This document shows, piece by piece, positions 13,095 through 25,012 of a stretch of DNA of 64,000 bases. The DNA comes from Drosophila pseudoobscura. Lineage: Eukaryota > Arthropoda > Insecta > Diptera > Drosophilidae. The position numbers were made by a program, and so were the translations under genes. The DNA lies in assembly GCF_009870125.1 (NCBI RefSeq), contig NC_046683.1, positions 14,083,001 to 14,147,000 on the forward strand, in the 5' to 3' direction. Position 1 is the stretch's first letter, and every line of letters starts with the position of its first letter. Below the pieces are notes generated by a model. It ran no database searches. It was not told the DNA's origin and was given only the letters and a program-made list of their open reading frames with translations.

Positions 13095-14289
13095 CACTAT
13101 GGTCCGAACGACCACTTTTGTTGGCCAAAACCTAATTTTTCAAAGTCAAAACTGAAACCTGGTTTTGATCGCTCTGCATTAGAAAAAGATCGACCATTAA
13201 ATCTGCGTACCAGAAATTTCCATAGATGGCGCCACATTCGCAAAATCAGCTGTGCAACCCAACTGTTTTTATAGTAAAGCACGTGAAGGGAAAAAGTGGC
13301 AAAATTAATAACCACTTTAGATATCTCAAAAATTGAAAAACGCCAAGACGTGATTAAATTTTTTTGATGAATCTTAATCTGTCGGGTTCTTACTACGTGT
13401 TTTGAGTTTTTAACTGTCTCTAGTAGTTCTGATGTCTTCGTAATTGAAGGTTAAAGTGAGGCCTTCAACATGTGCCAACTTGTAATGAAAACTAATTTTT
13501 GAAAAGGTGTACAAAGTGAGTCCTACCTAGTCCCACCCTGAAACCTTTTCTGTGTCGTAGATTAATAAATTCTTTTTGAAATGTATATAGTTAGAAATGC
13601 CACTTTTTACCACAATTCTTGGAATTTGCATTAATAGAGCATAACCTCAAATTCGAAAATGCAGATTTGTTTGCCGAATGGAATTCAGAGAAGGGTAAAA
13701 TTATCAATTATTTGAAAACGGATCTTAAGGCGACATATCATATGAAATTAATAAAGCTTTTGAAGATACCAGCAAGAAAATTTGTTACCGTTTGGCAACA
13801 TACCGGAACAAATGCCGGTAAAATTCAAAGATGTTTGAACGAAAATATGTGGATTGGCCACAAGCCTTTGTTATAATACATTTATCTTTATGTTCAAATA
13901 TGCTAACTAAGTTCGTAAGGCTGTACAGGACCCAGTCGGAAAGCCGGCACATATCTCACTTAACGAGGCGTTAACCTTGCTTCTAGACAAGGATTTCGGC
14001 AATAATTTACGGAAACCTTTAAACGATTTTATTTTTATTTAAATCAAAATTTTTTTTAGTCGTGCAACGCCGTTTTCTTAAATAAAATATGCCTAATACT
14101 TTTTTTCACTATAACTAAAAGTTTAAATATGCATTATTAAAAAAAGGGGCGGTGCCACGCCCATTTTTTTTCTTAAATCCATTTCTTATTGATTATATGT
14201 ATCCAATACAAAAAACTAAATGAAAAAATCTTGTTCCGTTCGGGAGTTATTAATTTTGGCCAACAAAAGTGGTCGTTCGGACCATAGTG
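13095..14289. mobile_element. Transib-like DNA transposon with 36-bp perfect terminal inverted repeats
   Basis: The first 36 bases (13095-13130) are the exact reverse complement of the last 36 (14254-14289). Both ends start CACTATGG, matching the CACWATG heptamer of Transib elements. The flanks carry a 5-bp direct duplication CATTG (13090-13094 and 14290-14294), the duplication length of Transib. After the left heptamer and a 22-bp spacer comes GCCAAAACC, which agrees with the V(D)J nonamer consensus at 7 of 9 positions. The interior is AT-rich and carries only one short frame (about 13595-13876). No RAG1-like catalytic core is visible, so this copy is probably non-autonomous or decayed. CACTA elements also start CACTA but usually duplicate 2-3 bp. 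Confidence 0.85.
13595..13876 (+). pseudogene. Short open frame inside the transposon
   Basis: An open frame of 93 sense codons follows a TAG and ends at TAA 13874-13876. It has no ATG near its beginning. It contains NLKFENADLFAEWNSEKGK and KFVTVWQHTGTNAGK, and codon use is AT-rich and non-random in look. A second coding-like piece in another frame (about 13911-14040) contains NEALTLLLDKDFGNN. I recognise no transposase domain. It may be a degraded fragment of the element's own protein, or chance. Confidence 0.3.
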
Positions 14290-14294
14290 CATTG
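14290..14294. repeat. Right target-site duplication CATTG
   Basis: This is the exact copy of the five bases found to the left of the element at 13090-13094. Confidence 0.8.
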
Positions 14295-17200
14295 CTGTGG
14301 CGTAGTAAAGCAGTGAGGCACTGTGCCAGTGTGGCAGTGTGGCATGCGGCAGGTGCAGGTGCAGAAGGAGCACCAAAAGCCGCTAGTCAAACAAAAGGCA
14401 CAACAAGTTGCACCCAGTCCAGACACCCAGTACAGCGGCTGGCAGCAGGACAGTGCCGATAGAATCACAAAAAGATTTCATTGAAGATCTTGACTTCTCC
14501 TGGCAAGTAATTTCGAAGACTCTACATATTAGGTGTACATCTCGGTATTAACCGGGTCATGATCGGGCCTGCTATTAGTGTGGGCCCGACTGTACGTATA
14601 TGTGCACACACACACTCGCAATGGCGCAATGGCATTAGTTGGCTCGTGTGTAGGTGCATGTGTCAGAGAATACGTATTTGTTTGTATTGGCCTACCACGA
14701 AAATTGCAATCAATATGCGGCATGTGCCGCCTCTGCACAGAGCCCAGCCACAGGCAGAAGAAGGATAGTACGTATAGTATGCTATGTACATATGCCATAT
14801 ACAGCGTTGAATGCCCCGTAGGGCATCAGATGCTCAATTGAATATGTACACATATAACTCGACAATATCAGAGTAAAGATTATATTTATATTTTCTGCAT
14901 ACAGATAAGGATCCCGTCGGGAAATATTCGCAGACGATCCATTGAATTTTTAAGAAGATGTCTTAGAAAACAGTCTGCAACCACAAATTATTGTCATAAA
15001 TAATTTATGTACATCTGGCAAATAATTCAATCGTCCCAAAGTAATATCGTAGTTTTTAAATGATTCATTGAGCTCGAAAAATCGGCTTAATACGTTTCAG
15101 AGAGGTTCCCCTCCTCCACAGTGGTGTGTGACAGAAGCTGACAAGCGAGAAAATCGAACAAAACTTGTTGCTGTCATAGAGGACACAGGCCCAGTCTCAG
15201 AAAGAGTGACAAGACCCATGGGAATGGCCCCACACTATCCCACATCCCTCTCCTTGAAAGGTCGAGCAAATGTTTTTCTTGCTGTCCGTCCTGTTTGTGG
15301 AAGTTAATACGAGATGAATGAGAAACAATAAAATTAAATTGCTCCACGCTGCTGCCACTCTTTTGACTGGGACCGCAAAGGGCCAAGAGCCAGCCGGCCA
15401 AGGTCATGTGTGTGCCCCAGCTTCTTCTCCTTTATTCAGGGCCCCAAAAGTTGAAAAGAGTTATTAAGGATGTGCTCATAAATTCATGCACGAGAATACC
15501 CCAAAAAGAGGCACCCCAAACGGGACGAGACGAGTCGAGTCGAGTCGAGTCGAGCCTGGAAGTGTTGAAGACTCCCCTCGAGAGCTGTTATGATGGGGTT
15601 TCCGCTCCGTCCCGTTCCGTTGTGACTGCTCGAGGACAAAGGACAGAGGATAGAGGACAGCCAAGAAAAACCATTTGACGCTTCATTTGAATTTCCAGCG
15701 GTTGCCAAGTCAGTTCGCACTAATTAACTGGCTTCAGGACGGGATGGGACATGGGCAGTGAACAGCAGCTAGAGGACGGAACAACAGCAGCCTGGTTGGA
15801 GGGTTGGGGGGTTGGGGTTGAGGCTTGAGCTGGTTCTGGGGCAAACACCAAAAGAACACATCAATCAATCATCGTCATTGTCATTATCATTAGGCTGGCA
15901 GCGAGCAGAGAGAACAGGCGACCAAGTCGCGTTGTTGCTCAGACGATGTCTGCTGGCCATCATCAAATTTTCATTACCATCAATAATAAGCCAGGGCCAA
16001 GAGGAGTCTGCATAGAGCCAGAGCCAGAGACAGAACCAGGGCCAAAGCCAGTTAGGAGTTGAAAGATGAGAGATGAAAGATGGGAAGAGAGCAGCTGAAA
16101 AATGAGAGATGGAATGGGAACAGTTGAGAGATAAGATAAGTACAGATGGGAACAGCATAGAAGATAGATTTGAGATGAGACAAGGGAACGACAGAATACT
16201 AGAAAAGAGTACAGATGGGAAATACAAAGAAGAACAGATTCGCGATGGCTAGAGAACAGATGGTAGATGCATGGACCGGAGATATAGTATCTACAGATTC
16301 TAAATGGGAAGAGACCCTAACAAAGATAGCAATTGGGAAGAAGATTATAGATGGACACTGCAGAGGCAATGGCAGATTCAGAGGAGTGGGGCGAGTGGCT
16401 GAATCGAATTGCTTTCAAATTAGATTTACTCGAATGGCATGGCCCGTGGCACGTAGGGACATAGGGTTTTGCCTTATTGTTATTGATGTGATGAAGCTGT
16501 GAACCCAACCAAGCCTGAGTCACGCCTCCTACTGCCACCCGGCACCGGCACCCCTTGCCATCCACAGTAAACTTGTTCTGACCTCTGACTTGGGCAAGTC
16601 CCAGTTCGATAGTGCAAAACGCTGACAGCCTTTACATGTCTCTGTTTTCGAGTCATAAATCAATGGACTTATACCCAATTGAAGGATGAACAACCGAATC
16701 AGAGTAAGATATGCATGTCGGAGTTGAACCTCCGACATGAACCCACTCAAAACTGCTTTCCAGATAATTTCAGGGACGACTAAGCCACGTAGTTGCCATG
16801 CAATCACCCCTAGATACAAATACAGACACAGACACAGATACAGATACAGATGGACAGAAAACACAGTTATCCACAGTCAGATACACATGCAACTTCGTCA
16901 ACAATATTAAATGTTGCAACGTAAATTGAATTTGTTGCAAATTAAATTGTAATTATAACCAGGGACTCGGACTTGCCGTGTGGCCAAGGGAGTCAGAGAC
17001 TTAGGAAGTCGGTAGAGGGAAATGCTAGTGTAGGGGCTTGAGCGGGGGCGGGGGCGGGGGCAGGGGCTCGTACTGCGATTTGGAGCCCGTTCTGGTCTGG
17101 CTTCTGAGTTCTGGAAAATTGATAAATGCAATGAGCGTGCTTTTCCTGCTCCCAGGTTCAACGTTCAGTTTCAGAGCTCATCGGATTATACACAATTGCA

Positions 17201-20200
17201 GCTTTTACGTACCCACCCGCGCTTCGGCAGAGGGTCGCCGGGGTCGGGATCGGGGTCTGGCGCGGGGTCTGGTGCATTGAAGCGGACGCCGAACAGCCAG
17301 GGAGATAGGCAGACCGCAAACAGATGCGGGCACCTCGGCTCCCCAATCCAAAGCTGTTGCACATCGCCTCCATGACTGCGCTGTACAGTATTTATGCCCT
17401 TCCAGAGGGTAAAGCCATCTGGTAGTGGAGTCACTAGAGCCCTACAGGCGAATGTTCGAGTTATTATAATCCCAATCGGATTACTATCGGATTATATAAA
17501 GGAATTATCGGATGAAAGGCAAGGTTTTTGGAATAGCAAGGGCATATACAGCTTCGGTGTCCGAGGCTATATCTGTATCTGTGAATGTAACTGGTGTATT
17601 CTCAGTACGAGTATCTGTTGGTGTTGTTTGGCTGCTCCACCGAAACAGCTTTTGTCAACGCATTTATCTCCGGCAGCCCCTGCGCTCGTTAGCTGTGTGT
17701 ACTCGTATGCTGGCCATGAGAGAGGAGCAGGACTGGCCGGAATGGCTGCTGGCACCCTGCTGACAGCTGGTGGCACATATCCACGATGCACGATAAACGT
17801 ACGAGTATATTCCCCGGGGATCCCCAAGGTGGGGGGTCCGATCCATCTCCATCTCCCGCTTTTGCTCTGCCTTTGGCTCTGTGTAATTCGTTTCGGTTTG
17901 CAGCTTGAAAGGCGAGAATCGCCGGAGTAATTATTCCGAACAGGAGTGAAATTCTCTTAACATTGTCGGAGGAAGGCTGCGTGCGGATTACAGTACAGTA
18001 CAGTACAGTACAGTAGTTACTGCTTATGCTACCCGAGAGCAATCCCCTAATTGGACCAACATTTACTCCCTTTCCTCCTCCTCCTCCCTGGCCGGCTGAC
18101 GAAAAGCTCCGACTGGGTCTGATGAAAAATTGGAAAACTTTAAGCTTTGTAATTATTGCTCTGAAATTTCAACCTTGAAACCCGCTCAACAGTCCGCTGT
18201 TTCGATTCCACCCAGCCCCATTCCGCTTTCTGTTTATCCAAGGGTTGCGAATGGTGGCGGAAAGGGGTGAGTGGCAGCTGTGCCGGAGCAGATATCAGGC
18301 CAGAGTTCAACTCACTTTTCCGCCCGATTTGCTGGCAACAATATTCCATTCGGCCGCCACTTTCTGCGGCTGCCAGTGGCATCTGCCTGTCCAGAGCCAA
18401 AACCAATTTCACATCGAACCTGTAGCTGCAACAGATACCCTTTATTTTTCGAACACCTTTCAGTAGCATATTCTAGAATCCTTTGAGGGTAAACAAATTG
18501 AGCAACTTTACACTGGAAATCCTTATGTTTTTCTTACACGAATTTGTTTGTGTTCGTTTAATTGTTTCGGGGAAAGACACCAGCAAATGTTGTGACATTT
18601 TTCAGGGTATCTTCGGTTGGGGTCGGGCCTACCGGTGCTGCTGGGGTCAACTCTTTTGGTTCGGTTGATATCATCCGACCGCCCGCCTGCTCTCTGTTTG
18701 CCAGCTAATAATTGAAATTTTAATTGAACGTTTGTGCCGAAGCAATGGCATAAATAAACACCTGAAAGCAAACTATGTATACTCGCAGTACAGATACACT
18801 GGTTCGGACAGACAGAGAACAGATACAGATACAGATGCAGGTACACACACAAACACAGCGGGGAGCGGAGTCGCCTCCTCTTTGGGGATTCGACCAGAAA
18901 TTGCGCTGAGGCCGCAAAATTCATTAAAACGAAATTGAAATCAATTGAACGTAAAGTTTTATACACATTTTTATTTATATTTATATCTTTATTTTTGTTT
19001 CCTCTTCTCGCAACACGCCCACGTCCACTCCCACTCCCACGCCCACGCCCCTGACCAAATGTAAGCGTTCCACCTTGTTGCGTATACGCCGTGGCTAACG
19101 AGCTGAAATGGGATTGGGCGCGTATGGCCCCATAAAATTATTGTAAGGCAAACAAAAAACAGGCACCACCACATCGGCAGAGTCAGAGTCCTGGGCGAGC
19201 GACGAGAGGAAGGAGAGCAGTGAGAGCTCTGTGGCCAGGGGAGGCCGTAATCCGGCAACGACGTCATTAATAATTCAGCGCTCAAGCGAGACCATTTAAA
19301 TCACAACCGAATCAATCATCAGTCAGTCGCGGGCAGACGGCGGCGAAGGCAATCCCTTTTGATCCAATTTATTACCGAACTGTAACATTTAATAATTTCC
19401 CTTCAGTTGTGCGAATGTGAAAGTGAATGCAAGCCGACATTATGATATGACGAATGTCTTTCATCCGAAAATATAATATATTCAGCGAATGAATGCAAGC
19501 TCACTTGCTTTCCACATAAACAGGAATTCATTCATATTTTATTTGTCTCACCTTCCAATTGTTTCCCAGGATAAATCGTTCGTGTCGAGCACGAAAGATT
19601 CTGGAACCTTTGAAGTCCTTCCATGCAATCCTTTTGATCACAGGACACTGCACTTCCACTGAAAATAAATGAAGGCTGCCTAGTTTCCATGGCGGTTACA
19701 GGATGTTCATGAAACTGGAATATTTTAAAAGAGCTTATTCAGACTTATTCATTTCATTGAATAGACGACTTCCAGACCTCATGAATGAATCCAAATTTAG
19801 GGAGCAAGCAAACGGCTCCCCGGAATTAATCGAACTTCCGCCAGGCTGTGAATTTATTACGTTTTATTGAAGGCGATTTCAGCTCCTAAAATTAAATACT
19901 GGGACTTACAGGAACTCCGCAACGAGCCTCAGTTTCACACTTGCCACAGGGTTTCGGCTTTCCCCAAGTTGCCGCCTAAACATATGCAACAAATTTATGC
20001 CGCTTTATGCGGTGCTTGCCCCCAGAGATTGCGGCAGACAGAGGGAGAGAGAGAGTGTGAGAGAGACGAACATTTGTCTTTTTTGTATCATTAAAAATTG
20101 ACTTGGAGTTTATTATGATTGAACTGTTTCCATCTGGCACCGGGCATGTGGCATGTGGCACAGACGGAGAGCCGGTATCTGGACGGGGGTCGAGGTCGGG

Positions 20201-23200
20201 GTCGGGGTCGGAGTCTGGCTCCACATGGATGAATGGATGGATGGTGGATAGACAGGCACAGCGAGACTTCATTTACATGCTGCTCGCACTGGGCAGCATG
20301 GTGGGTGCCCATGGGGCATGGCTGGGGGCCGGATACCAGGGGCCTGCAGGTGGACAGGCAACAGACAGACAACCAGCCATTGAGGCAGGCGACAAGTGCA
20401 AAACGTAACGAGAAGACCGGGTGTACAACCAATTCAGCAACCAATTTGATTGGAATCGGAGCCACAACACATGTTTTTCTTTAAATCTATCACTTTCGTT
20501 TATCATATATTAAGTTCTATCCCATAATACACCATGCTTTCCTCATGTGTACCCGCCATTGCCTCGATTTTGTCCAACAATCTTAACTCCCATATTCCTG
20601 TTTTTATATACGATCCCATCGTATACTATCCTCTCTCTGCTACCCCATAATTCTACGCTGACCAATGGGATGGTCTCCCGATAGAATCCCTATCCCACGC
20701 CGCATTCATCGCATTCCATGCCCCAGGAATCATAATCGACATTTTTGTGTGCCCTTCGAAATGCTTGGGCAATATGGGACCAGCGGCGGTGAAGGGGGGG
20801 CCTAGATTAGGGGAAATGTGTGGCATTGCAGGGCGAGGACCGAGGGGCGAGTACGAATGGGCCGGAGGGGCTCGAGTTGATTTTCCCAGTGAGCGGCGAA
20901 GCGAAAATGTTGCATGCCATGCACATACAAGCCGCTTACCGACAGGGCCCACACATCGAATCAATGGTGACGAACGGTGGTGTGGCAGCAGCAGTAGGGG
21001 GCGGGGGGCAACATACACAGAGTCAGACAGTCAGGCAGATGCTGCAGCTAACATTGATTTGCATGTTAGCAGATGTGATTGTTGTGTGGGGCAAGACGAA
21101 GAACGAGGACGAGGGGCACATGATGAAGGTCAGTAGGGGTGATGGTGGTGCTGGTGCGGGTGTGGCATTCGGCAGGAAATCTGCGCTGTCTGAGCCCCAC
21201 TTGCCACACGCTGGCTGTGAGATTACCAACATGGATGGCGCAGAAGGAGCTTTGATCAAATATATTGCTTTATTTCACTTGTGATAAGATTAAACACTGA
21301 CGGACAAGTGGGGATCGCAATCAATTGGATTCTGTGGGGCAAGGATCACAGATGCTAGGCTGAAGAAACTTTCTGGCTATACTTTTCGATACTTTCCTCA
21401 ATGCTGGGGGTATCTTTACAACGTCTTACCTATGAATGGCTCGATGTATGTAAGTGGCCTCCCAGAGAGGTAGGTAGGTAGGTAAGACTCTTCGAGATAT
21501 CCTGGGGGAAGTGCCTACTGTTTTCCATTTCAAGACCATCATTGCGGACACCTGGAGAGCCCAGCCGACAGAGCAGACTTTGTAGTCACCGGCAAAATGG
21601 GAATCTGCTGCTCTGCGGCTTCATTGAATTGTCGCTTTCAGGGTCGAGTACGGATGGAAATTAAAAAGTTTTCGGGGAGTGAGAGAGAGAGATGGAAAGA
21701 GCACAAGTGGATGTGGGAAATACAAAATTGTGCGAAGTGGGATCATTCCCCCAGGGGCACGGCTGCTGCAACTTTGTTCGACTTCTGGCCAGCCACAGGC
21801 CTGCTCCTGGCACCGTTTAACCATCGTTTTGCCATTCAATTCGACAGTAGAGAGGTATTTCATGGAGCGCACAGCTTCCCTACAAGAGTACTTTGCATTC
21901 AGCTTGTAAATAAACACGGTGGCGATATGATGTTCTCAGCGGGGGCAATTATCCGGCCAGACACTGCGACCCATAGCCGGGAGCCGGAAGCCGGAAGTGG
22001 GAAATGGGAATCCAGGGGTCAGGCAGCGGGAACCTGAGCAACGGCGAGCACACCATAAGTTTCTTATGACAAAGAAGATGGAGGCCCCGGGCCCAGGCTT
22101 AAATCGCCAACACAAGCCGATGCCCGCCTGCAACTATCAACTATCAAGTGGCAGGCAGTAGGCGGCATGCGGCATGCGGCGTAAGGCGTAAGGCAGGTAG
22201 ACGTGGCGGCTGCTTTGTTGCTACTGGTAACGGTAACGGTATATGGCGGATGCAACTTCATCGTGCAGACAACCTGCTTAACAGCTAATTTAAACAGATT
22301 TACGACTCTGCAATTACAAAACTTCAGCTGCGAGACTGTCGCATGCCCCCGATGCATCGGTGCAGGGGTTAAGGCAAAGCCTTGCCGCAGCAGAGGTGCG
22401 ACAGCAGAGACTCCGGTTACTCAGACACGGAACACGGCTCAAGGTGGCCCGCAAAGTGGCCAGCAGCCACGTGGTCAGCAGAGAGACTCTCCGGTTGCAG
22501 GCTTGCAGCTTGCCCCCTCGTAGTATCGTGCCCCAACGAACCTTTGATCGCATCTCGTGCATTCATCTCTTTTGTTTCCTAAGAGCTTGAATGTATCGTA
22601 GTTGTGTCCATTCATCCAGGACATACATATGCACCGTATACAGTCGAATGTCATCTACGCCGGTTGTGGGCCCCCCGCGATAAGCCTGGACTTTGGCGGC
22701 AATCATTACTTTTCATCTTTTGCCCATTGAGGCCTGAGTGCTGTTTTGTATGCATCAAATAATCCAATAAACAATACGTATACGCATGGGGGCCTCCAAA
22801 TAAAGGGGAGTCTGAACAAAGAATTTGTGGTATGTGTAAAAGTTGTACTGCAGTTTAATTAAATCGAAAAGTTAATAAATAAAATATACAAATTGCAGTT
22901 TTTACACCGACAGAAAAAGGGACAAAGCTCCTGTAAAAGTGTCACAATATGAGTTCCATGAAATTTAAAACTTTTCTCATTTAATTGAAGGCGAAGGTTT
23001 CAAAGACATGTCTTGAGTCATGATATACAAAGGTTGCTTATGGAGGAGGAGGAGGCATTTATGATGAATTATAGCTTGAGATTTCTAAGAATGAAGAATG
23101 AATTAAAAAAGTGTAATCTGTTAATGGAAAATATGAATGGTACAAAGAAAGATAAAGATGTTAAATATTGAAGTCATTTTTTGTGAAACTTGGATAAAAA

Positions 23201-23950
23201 CAGTTCAGTTCTAAGAACGTAACGAAGTTTCGCTTAACACGGGGTCTTATATATGTACATATATCTTTTTTGTTGATATTTAACTATATGCACATTTGCG
23301 ATTTATCTAGTTAAATTCATATCTGTTCAATCTGTTTACGATAATCTGTTTTCTATACAAATATTTATACAGCATCTTACGCACCGGCATTTCCTTCCTG
23401 ACAACATATAGCACTCGTATATATGTATCTTTCCAGTTTATCTATTTCTAACCATTTGGTTCTATATGTTTGACTCATTATATTTCTCCCGTGTTAGCCA
23501 CCAATCAAATGCGAGTAGCTCCCATCAATCCTATCTGTTAGTATTTGTATCTGCAGGACAGCAGGAATCGGAATCGAAGGGAACTTCGAGGCTGTTGCAT
23601 CTCCACACACAGCTAAACTGCCAGCCACCCGCCCACCTACCATACCATCCGCCCCTACAAACACTTCGGCGAGGCGGCCAGTCGGCGAGGGCGAGGAAAG
23701 CTCTGGCTGCGAAAGCTTCGTGGCTCCGCTGCTCTTCCATTCAGCCAAAGCTTCGCTCGGGTACGGTACGACCGACGCTACCCCAGCCGCTGCCTGACTG
23801 ACAGCCAGCTGCCAGGCCTCTACGTTTGAATCTACCCCGCCCCCGCATCCCCTCTCCCAACGTTGGACTGGCACTGGCACTGGCTCTGGCACTTCCTTCG
23901 TCTGCGTTTTGGGCATGCACTTGTGGCTCTTTCCCTGGCACCCCACCGCC
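14295..23950. other. Non-coding block between transposon and candidate first exon
   Basis: No supported gene. Visible structure is limited to a perfect 10-bp-stem hairpin at 16714-16739, a GGGGCG run near 17043-17060, CAGTA repeats near 17995, GTCGGG repeats near 20188-20213 and scattered AT-rich stretches (22.8-23.4 kb). Open frames of up to 178 codons occur but have no domain, no codon bias and no splice context. Confidence 0.55.
16714..16739. repeat. Perfect inverted repeat, 10-bp stem, 6-base loop
   Basis: CATGTCGGAG at 16714-16723 pairs with CTCCGACATG at 16730-16739 around the loop TTGAAC. On the - strand the loop region reads GGTTCAACTCC, which fits a Pol III B box. No tRNA acceptor, D arm or anticodon arm can be built around it. 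Confidence 0.8.
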
Positions 23951-24020
23951 GAAACGGCTCTCACCTTGGCACACTTCGGGAGTCAGGCAGACACTCGGTC
24001 GGTCCCGGGTTCGGTTCGGT

Positions 24021-24041
24021 TCAGTTCAGTTCAGTTCAGTT
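24021..24041 (+). promoter_or_regulatory. Cluster of four overlapping initiator motifs
   Basis: TCAGTT occurs at 24021, 24026, 24031 and 24036, each matching the Drosophila initiator TCAKTY. No TATA box is evident at about -30, and I find no DPE match at +28 for any of the four. The motifs are also a simple TCAGT pentamer repeat, so a repeat explanation must be kept in mind. The reason to call a promoter is the leader-like sequence and splice donor that follow. Confidence 0.35.
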
Positions 24042-24560
24042 TCGGTTACGTTACGGTGTCTCGGCTTCCGTCCCGATTTCGGTTGAGTTTCGGGCACCGC
24101 CTGGCGCCGAGCACCGAGCACCGAGCACCGAGCGCCAAGCGCATGCATCAAGTGTAACATTTGTTCAGTTTCAGTTTTTCCCGGGAACTCGACGCAGCGT
24201 GTTGTCTTGGCACCGCTAAGCCAGCGCCAGAGCCAGAGCAACAGCCACAGTCAGAGCCAAAACCAAGAACCAGAGCCACAGAAGCAGAGCATCCATACAG
24301 ACGGAGCCACAGTGAGAGCCGAAGCCGGATCCGGAGCCAGAGCCGAGCTCAGCATCTTCTGGTTCTAAGAAACATAATTTTTTGGTTTTTTTTTTTTTTG
24401 GAGATCAATTGAAAGATTGTTTTTTGTGTTTTTGTGAGTGCAACTAATTAAGAGTATTGTTTTATGAACATTAACTGAAAACCAAGGAAAGCAAACAAAC
24501 GGAAAAGCAATCCGTTGCCGAAAAGAAAATTTCACAGGAAACCCACACCCCCAAAAGCAG
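24023..24560 (+). other. Candidate untranslated first exon
   Basis: The sequence after the initiator cluster has the look of a fly 5' leader: GAGCACC and AGAGCC repeats, no long open frame, A-rich before its end. It ends CCAAAAGCAG followed by the donor GTAAAC at 24561. The next good acceptor before a coding exon on this strand is TTTCAATTTGCAG at 34438, so it could be spliced to the Ras-like gene about 9.9 kb away. That link is inference; it could belong to another gene or to no gene. Confidence 0.35.
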
Positions 24561-24968
24561 GTAAACAACGATTGTTCAATCATCCATTAATTGCTTTCGA
24601 AATTTCAATCGGAATTCGAATGGTTTTCTCAATATTTTGTGGTTTATTTCTATCAATCGAATGAACTGAATGCCCAAGCATAAGCGTGTAATTTTATTGT
24701 AACAAATAAATTTGTGAATTTGTGTGAAGGAAAGTTCGGGATGGAATAGAATACTACGAGTATTCTACGAGTAGATATGTGTGCAGTTCCCCTTTGAAAG
24801 ATTAGCAGAGCTACAACCCGCCTAAAGCCATAGTAGATATCGCTCAGCTACCGCAACATCCATCGATCCGGGAACGATAATTCATTTGTAATCTACATTG
24901 ATCATAAATAAACTCATCGCTTGTCATAATTAATTCAATGAAATTCGTCCGTTCGTTTTCGCTGTGAA

Positions 24969-25012
<44 letters not shown>

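Noticed and set aside
16701..16800. A possible - strand tRNA around the GGTTCAACTCC box
   Set aside because: No acceptor stem, D arm or anticodon arm forms, and the stem continues beyond T-arm length.
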